A DNA stretch of 64,000 nt, taken from positions 79,541 through 143,540 of the forward strand of contig JAKUCV010002014.1 of assembly GCA_028386065.3 (NCBI GenBank). Reading direction: 5' to 3'. The translations under genes were made by a program, and so were the position numbers. Shown here in pieces: positions 58,492-64,000 of the stretch. The notes below the pieces were generated by a model. The model worked only from the letters and a program-made list of their open reading frames with translations. It did not search any database and was not told the origin of the DNA. Source of the stretch: Turnera subulata. Taxonomy: Eukaryota; Streptophyta; Magnoliopsida; Malpighiales; Passifloraceae. Position 1 is the stretch's first letter, and the number at the start of each line of letters is the position of its first letter.

Positions 58492-58841
58492 GGGATCAAC
58501 ATCCCAATATCAAACTCAGGGATCAACATCCCAATCAAACCAGCATCAACATGCCCATCACAAGTAACCCAGATCATGGCCACCACAAAACAGTCTCAAA
58601 CCATCCGGTCGTACCACTACTTACCACGCGACAATTATAATACCATCGTCAAAATCAAATCACAGGGATCGACATCCCTAACCAAAATCCCGGGATAGAC
58701 ATCCCTACCAAGGATCGACATCCTTTCACAATTTATTATTTATTCCATTATATGTAAACCAAAAAGACGCAAGGATAAACATCCAAAACCGACATGGGAT
58801 AGACATCCCGACCACAATCAAGATAATGGGATAAACATTCC
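58492..58841. repeat. Cluster of GGGAT-N4-ATCCC hairpins
   Basis: Copies at 58,492, 58,519, 58,665, 58,692, 58,711, 58,773 (shorter arms), 58,796 and 58,828, each 14 nt or less, with loops CAAC, CGAC, AGAC or AAAC. At 58,711 both arms change together (AGGAT/ATCCT). The same cluster recurs in the 5' LTR near 63,590-63,940. Confidence 0.88.
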
Positions 58842-60029
58842 GAAACATAACACAAATGTAGCAACCAACAATGCAATAATCAACAAACACAATAACCGAG
58901 TAATACAGGCACATATTGAAGGAAATCCATCCTCACCTTGGCCGATTACTCAACTTCAGAAATAATGACCGGTCCGACGCCGGCTCCACGGGAAACTGCC
59001 CGATATCCAAACCTATACACAAAACAGTATATACACATAAATGCACATAATCGGTATGCTATGATGCCAATACTACGAAGTATCCCATCACGGTTCTTAT
59101 CCGTTATTATTTCCATTTACCGAAAATATTATTATATCGTACGTATATCCGAATATAATTTCGGTACCGTACTTTAATTAAAATTCTTTCAAAATATATT
59201 CATAAAATAATAATTACCATAATTTTTCAGAAAAATAATAACCTATTAATAATTTTCAGAAAATATTTATAGTATTTATTTTTTTCTAAATATACATAAT
59301 AATATTTTCCAACATAAAATATAATTACCTTTAATTTTCAAAATACATATTTATATACATATACCACAATCATAATTTTCCAGACAGAATAATATTCATA
59401 TTAAATTTCCAAAAATTATTTCGTGATACATATATATTTTCCAATCTAACCATAATAATAATTTACACACAAAACATATTTATCTAGGTATATATATACA
59501 TATATTTTTCCGCTAAAACCATAAATCATAATTACTATATTTTCTCAAGGTAAATATATTTTTTTCAGAATTTAATACCAGTAAAAATAGTTATATATAT
59601 AGGTTTTTTTTTCTCTTTTTTTTAATTAAAGCCAACTCGGATCCAACCCAGGAGGCGCGACCCGGTCGTCAAACGGGTCGAAAACCGTTGCTCACCTCGG
59701 GTTGAGCAGCAGAGACGGCGGCAGAAGGCGCGATGCAGCGCGAGGAAGGTATGCGAGGTGCGGCATGAGTCGGCGACTCGAGGGAGGCCGAGAGCTGGGC
59801 TCGGCGTCGGCAAAGCGCTGAGCAGGGCGGAGGAAAAGCAGATCCGCGGGTCTGCTCGCGGGTCGTTGGCGCGTGACGGCGGCTCCGGCGACGGAATTCG
59901 ACGGCGACAGCGGGGCTGAGCTCGCGATGGCACGGCGAGCGTGCTGATGGCGGCGGTGCGACGATCTGCGGCGGGGAACGCCACTCGGTGAACAGTGGCA
60001 GGGGGTAACCGGGGTGACAACTGTTCACC

Positions 60030-60149
60030 ATTCTTCTTCCTTTTTCTCTTTTTTTTTTTCTCTTTTCATTTTTCTATTTTCTTTCTTCTTTTTTTTCTTT
60101 CTATTTTTCTTTCATTTTCTTTCTATTTTTTCATTTTCTGATTGGCTCT

Positions 60150-60231
<82 letters not shown>

Positions 60232-60400
60232 CTTTTTTTCTTTTTTTTCCTTTTCTTTTCTTTCTTTTTTTTTTCCCTTCTCTCTTTTTTTTTCTTTTCT
60301 TTTTCTCTCTTTTTTTTCCTCTCTTTTTCTTTTTCCTCTCCTTTTCTTTTTTTTTCTCTTCTCCTCTCCTTCTCTTCTGCTTTCTTCCTTCTTTTATAAA
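60030..60400. repeat. Pyrimidine tract with an 80-base T run
   Basis: Almost pure C/T over about 370 bp. 60,152-60,231 is an uninterrupted run of T. Open frames of poly-Phe (plus) and poly-Lys (minus) here are artefacts of composition. The length may be unreliable in assembly. Confidence 0.9.
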
Positions 60401-60890
60401 CGGAAAAATACTATTAATCATGTGATAACAATAATGCAGGCGGGTCCGATCCGGACCAGAAAATAACTGATACCCCCTTAGTTATTTTTCGGTGTGATTT
60501 TTCTGAAAATTCCGGGACCTGAAAAATACCAACTTAGGCCCGAAAAATCCACAGAAAAATCACGAGCGCGGGAAAACTCTCGGTTTCGAAAAACGACGCT
60601 TGATTTACCTTGAATTAATTACCCAAGATTAATTCAACAGTAAATCACGGTAAAAAGACTTTTACAGTCCCGGTAAAAATCCAAAATTTTACCCGGGCTG
60701 TTACAGTCTACCCACCTTAAAAAGAATTTCGTCCCCAAAATTCCGTCTTATCCGTGGGTCCTACCACGATAAGCTTCTGGCACACTCTGCCAGGTGCCCA
60801 ACCTCAACCCGAGATACCGCTTATACCCTTAAGCGACATCTCGTCCTCTATAAGAACCAAACCTCATGACTGGCATACTCACACACAGTC

Positions 60891-61301
60891 ATGGACTCTC
60901 CACTAAGATCAAGGACTACCTCAGACTCCGAGAACAACAGCTACATCGGCGACACTGCTTTCCCGACAAGCTCTGATGAAGAACCTCCCAAGAAGCGGTT
61001 CAAGACCAACATCATCGGCTTGAAAGAGCACATGGTCGTCTCCCCAAAACGGCGAAAGAAACGTGCTCCCAAGAAAGCTGAGGATAAGAAGGGCAAGGTG
61101 ATATCTGAGAGCAGCACTCCACAGTAGAAACTAACGCAACTGAACGTCTCGCTGAAGAAGATCAGCTCGGCGGTGGCACAGATCGAACTGGCGTGCGCGG
61201 AGCTCTTCCCTCACATGAAGAACGTACAAAAGCTTGTAAAAAGACTTAGAGAAGCATGTATCTCAATAGAGTACTTCTTCTCCAATGTAAAATTATTATA
61301 A
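60891..61301 (+). pseudogene. Antisense ORF A: NLS-rich protein, one in-frame TAG
   Basis: ATG 60,891 opens a frame of 78 codons to TAG 61,125-61,127 and continues in the same frame for 57 more codons to TAA 61,299. The first part is acidic and Ser-rich (TSSDEEPPKKRFKTN) with two basic clusters (PKKRFK and SPKRRKKRAPKK) like nuclear localisation signals. The second part looks helical (KISSAVAQIELACAELFPHM). I do not recognise the family. It lies antisense to the element, between its LTRs, in the place where pol would be. Codon bias toward G/C differs from the AT-rich surroundings, suggesting a captured host sequence. Confidence 0.5.
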
Positions 61302-62058
61302 AATAAATAAAATAAGCTTTCTTTTTAATTCAAAATCTCTTATGTTTCGATATCTCCTGTTAAACAGAAAATCAAAATATCTCAAAGCAAAACAAAAATT
61401 GCCAAATAAAATATAAAATCAAACATAAAGAAATCAAAAATAAAACTCGTTTAACAAAATCAAAACAAAACATTTTCCATGCTCGGCGCTCAAATCGGTC
61501 CTAAGCATCCCCGATCCCGAGAAACGTATCGTACGCAGCGAACGGTGACGATCACGAGAGCGCCCTGTGTCCCTCGAAAGAAACGTACCCACTTGTCCGC
61601 AAATTCCGCATGAGCCAAAAACGTCTGTCAAGGCTCGTATCTCTCCACGATGTCCGAACAGCTGTAAACTTGTCGCACATGCACTCTGCTCTAGGTGTGG
61701 TCCCATCAGTCTAGCCTCAATGGTCACGAATGCATGTGATAAAAGATGCAGGAAAATATAGTAAAACCATAAGAAGAAAAGACAAAGTAGCCAGAGCGTC
61801 AGAAAATCGTGTGTTAGAAAAGAGCTGAAAAGCACTGGCACGGTAGCCCGAAAAACATATAAAGTGACAAGGTAATAAATGAAAGCAACGGAAAATTCAA
61901 AAAGCAAAATCTTGAAAATAAAAAACGGTAATCACGCTCCCCATAAGAGTATAAAAGAAGGAGCGGTGATGTGTAAATCATCAAAAGCATTTTAAAAGCA
62001 ATCAAAACACTCAGAAAAACAAAACCACAACGTTCAAAACACCACACGTCGAAACACG
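61302..62058. other. LARD interior between the two antisense ORFs
   Basis: AT-rich, no supported gene. A 157-codon minus-strand frame (61,434-61,907) has no recognisable domain. It shares the element's sense orientation but looks like a chance frame. Confidence 0.5.
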
Positions 62059-62742
62059 ATGCCCACCCCATCTTCCGTTTTCTTCGTCGAAGGTGCCAAT
62101 CTAGGCAGAAGGAACCGAATGGCCTACAGCATGGTCAACGAACGTGCTGAAGAACTACCGAACGAGCTCGGCAGGATGCCGCGTCTAGTCTTCGTCGACA
62201 AACTCTACTCGTCGTGGTTTTTCGTCACTCCAATGGAAGAGGTGTTCTTCCTAGAGGATCGCGGCACTCTGAGGACCTCCTACTACAGCTCGGCAAACTC
62301 CATCATGTTCTTCATCTCCGAAAGGCTTCAGGAGTTCAACTTGGAGTCCACTTGCCACTTCCTAGAGCAGAGTACCTACTACCAACTCTCGATGATGGCT
62401 TAGAGCATGCCCAGAGTATCTCGTCTGCCCGTAACTTGGCCCAAGGCCCGACTACTGGTGTGGAACTGCAGAGGAGTCGCAAGGCGTTCCCAAGAGTTCT
62501 CGCGTACTCTAAGGGACCTGAAGAACCAATACAAACCAAACATGGTTCTTCTGACGGAGACCCAGTGGCAGCCTCAAGACGATCACGGTCTCATCCCACT
62601 CCGGTTCCTTCAAGCTAACCGGTTCGAGCTTCCTGGTCAGGACGGCAGAGGCGGCATGTGGTTCTCGTGGAGCGACAACATCCAAGTCAACATCAACAAC
62701 GACCCCACTAGCTTCCGTGTCAACGTCGTTCCAAGGCGTTAA
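62059..62742 (+). pseudogene. Antisense ORF B: unknown domain plus EEP-like start, one in-frame TAG
   Basis: A single frame of 227 codons broken only by TAG at 62,401-62,403. Residues 1-114 (MPTPSSVFFVEGANLGRRNR, then RLVFVDKLYSSWFF) match nothing I know. Residues 116-227 contain LLVWNCRGVARRSQEFSRTL, PNMVLLTETQW and GRGGMWFSWSDN. These fit the N-terminal part of the endonuclease/exonuclease/phosphatase domain as found at the start of LINE ORF2, including its Asn and Glu motif positions. The later catalytic motifs are absent. So it is a truncated, captured piece, antisense to the LARD, with G/C-rich codons. A fused gene of unknown role is the alternative. Confidence 0.6.
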
Positions 62743-62994
62743 ATGTATTTTCTTTTTTATAAAATATCAATGTAATATTTCTGCCTTGTAATCAAAATAT
62801 TAGTATTATTAATAATATTTGTATTTCTGCTTATTTATGGCATCATTACCTCTTATGTGTATGTTCTGCGACAGCTGGCGTCCCTTGACTGGATCCATAA
62901 TGCACTAAATGATATAAAAATAATAAACAAATGGAGCAAACTATGCAAACAAGACAACAAACACACAAAGACTGCCCAACAAGACCTAACGCCC
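62743..62994 (-). mobile_element. LARD interior next to the primer-binding site
   Basis: Short AT-rich leader region, no coding signal. Confidence 0.5.
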
Positions 62995-63006
62995 GCTCCG
63001 TTACCA
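62995..63006 (-). promoter_or_regulatory. Primer-binding site of the terminal LARD
   Basis: TGGTAACGGAGC on the minus strand, three bases from the LTR. It is identical to the site in the 19,377 LARD (26,412) and differs from the usual initiator-Met site at two positions. Confidence 0.75.
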
Positions 63007-63009
63007 AAA

Positions 63010-64000
63010 TGAAACGCCCCGACCCGTATTTACCGTACACAGTAAACACGTGCCGGAACTGTGGCAACCCAACCCAACAAAGCCCAGCATACAATGTACA
63101 CAACAGATATCCGGGCTCAACAGCCCATAACAAAAACAACAATAATAACTCAACACGGCCCAATGGCCCAATAATAGTAAAACAATGCACAGCGGAAGAC
63201 TTAACGACTCACAATACACTGTATGCGAGACTGATGCAAACTATGGATCCAAGCCCTGTCCAAGGGAATACGCCGCAACCTGTCTGGTATGCATCGAACC
63301 TGTACCAAAAATAACTCATCCTACGGGATGAAAGCCCGCAGGTGAGGGGTGAGTCCGAAGTGCTCACCGACGAAGGAAAGACAATCAATATGCACACTAT
63401 AACTACTCAAGTTAAACACGGGCTAAACAACCAAAGACATCAAAACAGAGACTCGACCCAAAATCGGTGCAAGACCAAAAGACTCAAATAAAATCCAATT
63501 TCCAATTTTATCTTTCCGGGCCCCGTCACAGATAAGCTAGGGTCGTACCAGGCTATCAACCTGCTCCTGGTGCCAGATCAAAAAGAACCCGGGATAAACA
63601 TCCCAATATCAAACTCAGGGATCAACATCCCAATCAAATCGGCATCAACATGCCCATCACAAGTAACCTAGATCATGGCCACCACAAAACAGTCTCAAAC
63701 CATCCGGTCGTACCACTACTTACCACGCGACAATTATATTACCGTCGTCAAAATCAAATCATAGGGATCGACATCCCTAACCAAAATCCCAGGATAGACA
63801 TCCCTACCAAGGATCGACATCCTTTCAGAATTTATTATTTATTCCATTATATGTAAACCCAAAAGATGCAAGGATAAACATCCAAAACTGACATGGGATA
63901 GACATCCCGACCACAATCAAGACAATGGGATAAACATCCCGAAACATAACACAAATGTAGCAACCAACAATGCAATAATCAACAAACACAATAACCGAGT
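63010..64000 (-). mobile_element. 5' LTR of the terminal LARD, cut by the window edge
   Basis: Matches 57,912-58,900 closely, starting TGAAACGCCCCGACCC. The hairpin cluster is present (about 63,590-63,940). The remaining 1.8 kb lies outside. Confidence 0.9.

Larger units (their letters stand above)
57912..60705 (-). mobile_element. 3' LTR of the terminal LARD
   Basis: 2,794 bp, TGTAACAGCCCGGG (minus strand, from 60,705) to GGGGCGTTTCA. It contains a GC-rich block (59,640-60,020), a pyrimidine tract with an 80-T run, and a cluster of 14-nt hairpins (58,492-58,841). Confidence 0.88.
57912..64000 (-). mobile_element. Non-autonomous gypsy-related element (LARD) with antisense ORFs, 5' LTR running off the window
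   Basis: 3' LTR 57,912-60,705, internal 60,706-63,009, 5' LTR from 63,010 beyond the window. Orientation is fixed by the polypurine-type sequence AAGGTGGGTAGAC before TGTAACAG at 60,705 and the primer-binding site at 62,995-63,006. The interior near the 3' LTR keeps GGGGACGAAATTC, as in Del/Tekay elements. There is no gag, protease, RT or integrase. Comparing the first 990 bp of both LTRs I count about 30 differences by eye. Confidence 0.88.

Noticed and set aside
59622..60031. Two overlapping GC-rich minus-strand ORFs as host genes
   Set aside because: They lie in the GC-rich block of an LTR and are Arg/Pro/Ala-rich in all frames, as expected from composition.
60142..60421. Poly-Phe ORFs on the plus strand and a poly-Lys ORF on the minus strand
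   Set aside because: They are produced by the pyrimidine tract and 80-T run in the LTR.

Overview
This is nuclear DNA of a flowering plant, most likely a eudicot. The evidence is a nine-exon GT-AG gene for a plant-type GH3 glucan exohydrolase, plant-type Ty1/copia and Ty3/gypsy retrotransposons, an L1-type LINE, tRNA-derived SINEs and very AT-rich intergenic DNA. Two host genes stand out. The rest is mostly mobile elements, several nested in one another.

Layout. 1-363 is the end of a copia LTR cut by the window edge. 1,230-3,690 holds decayed RNase H and LINE ORF2 fragments on the minus strand. A 5.44-kb LINE (4,807-10,246, plus strand, exact 10-bp target duplication) sits in the first of three AT-rich repeats of about 640 bp (4,480-11,590). 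A SINE follows at 11,591-11,756. The gene-bearing part is 12,650-18,690: an apparently intact GH3 gene on the plus strand, converging tail-to-tail on a Lys/Glu-rich coiled-coil protein gene on the minus strand. Both have a predictable intron in the 5' leader. 19,377-29,418 is a large retrotransposon derivative (LARD) in the unusual form LTR-internal-LTR-internal-LTR, with a solo copia LTR inserted in its first LTR. 29,419-30,772 is unassigned.

31,978-57,017 is one old Ty3/gypsy element on the minus strand, broken by three insertions: a gag-only (TR-GAG-like) element with a 39-copy hairpin array (35,221-43,243), a 1-kb tandem pair of 5S-rRNA-like repeats (about 45,046-46,099), and a full-length but decayed copia element (46,454-54,728, 5-bp target duplication GTCCT). 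A SINE fragment (57,113-57,242) and AT-rich DNA follow. 57,912 to the window end is another minus-strand gypsy-related non-autonomous element. Its 2.3-kb internal region has no gag or pol; it carries antisense ORFs, one resembling the start of an endonuclease/exonuclease/phosphatase domain.

How it fits together. The GH3 gene should encode a secreted wall enzyme, and the Lys/Glu-rich gene has no assigned role. The elements record layered insertion: gypsy first, then the TR-GAG and copia elements into its coding region, while the copia family also left a solo LTR in the LARD. The most unusual signals are short-palindrome arrays carried by several unrelated elements: paired AACATCGATGTT in the copia leader, GGGCA-TAGC-TGCCC in the TR-GAG element, GGGAT-N4-ATCCC in the last LTR family, and three stem-loops with a common loop in the 5S-like repeat. 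All calls come from reading the sequence; no database search was run.
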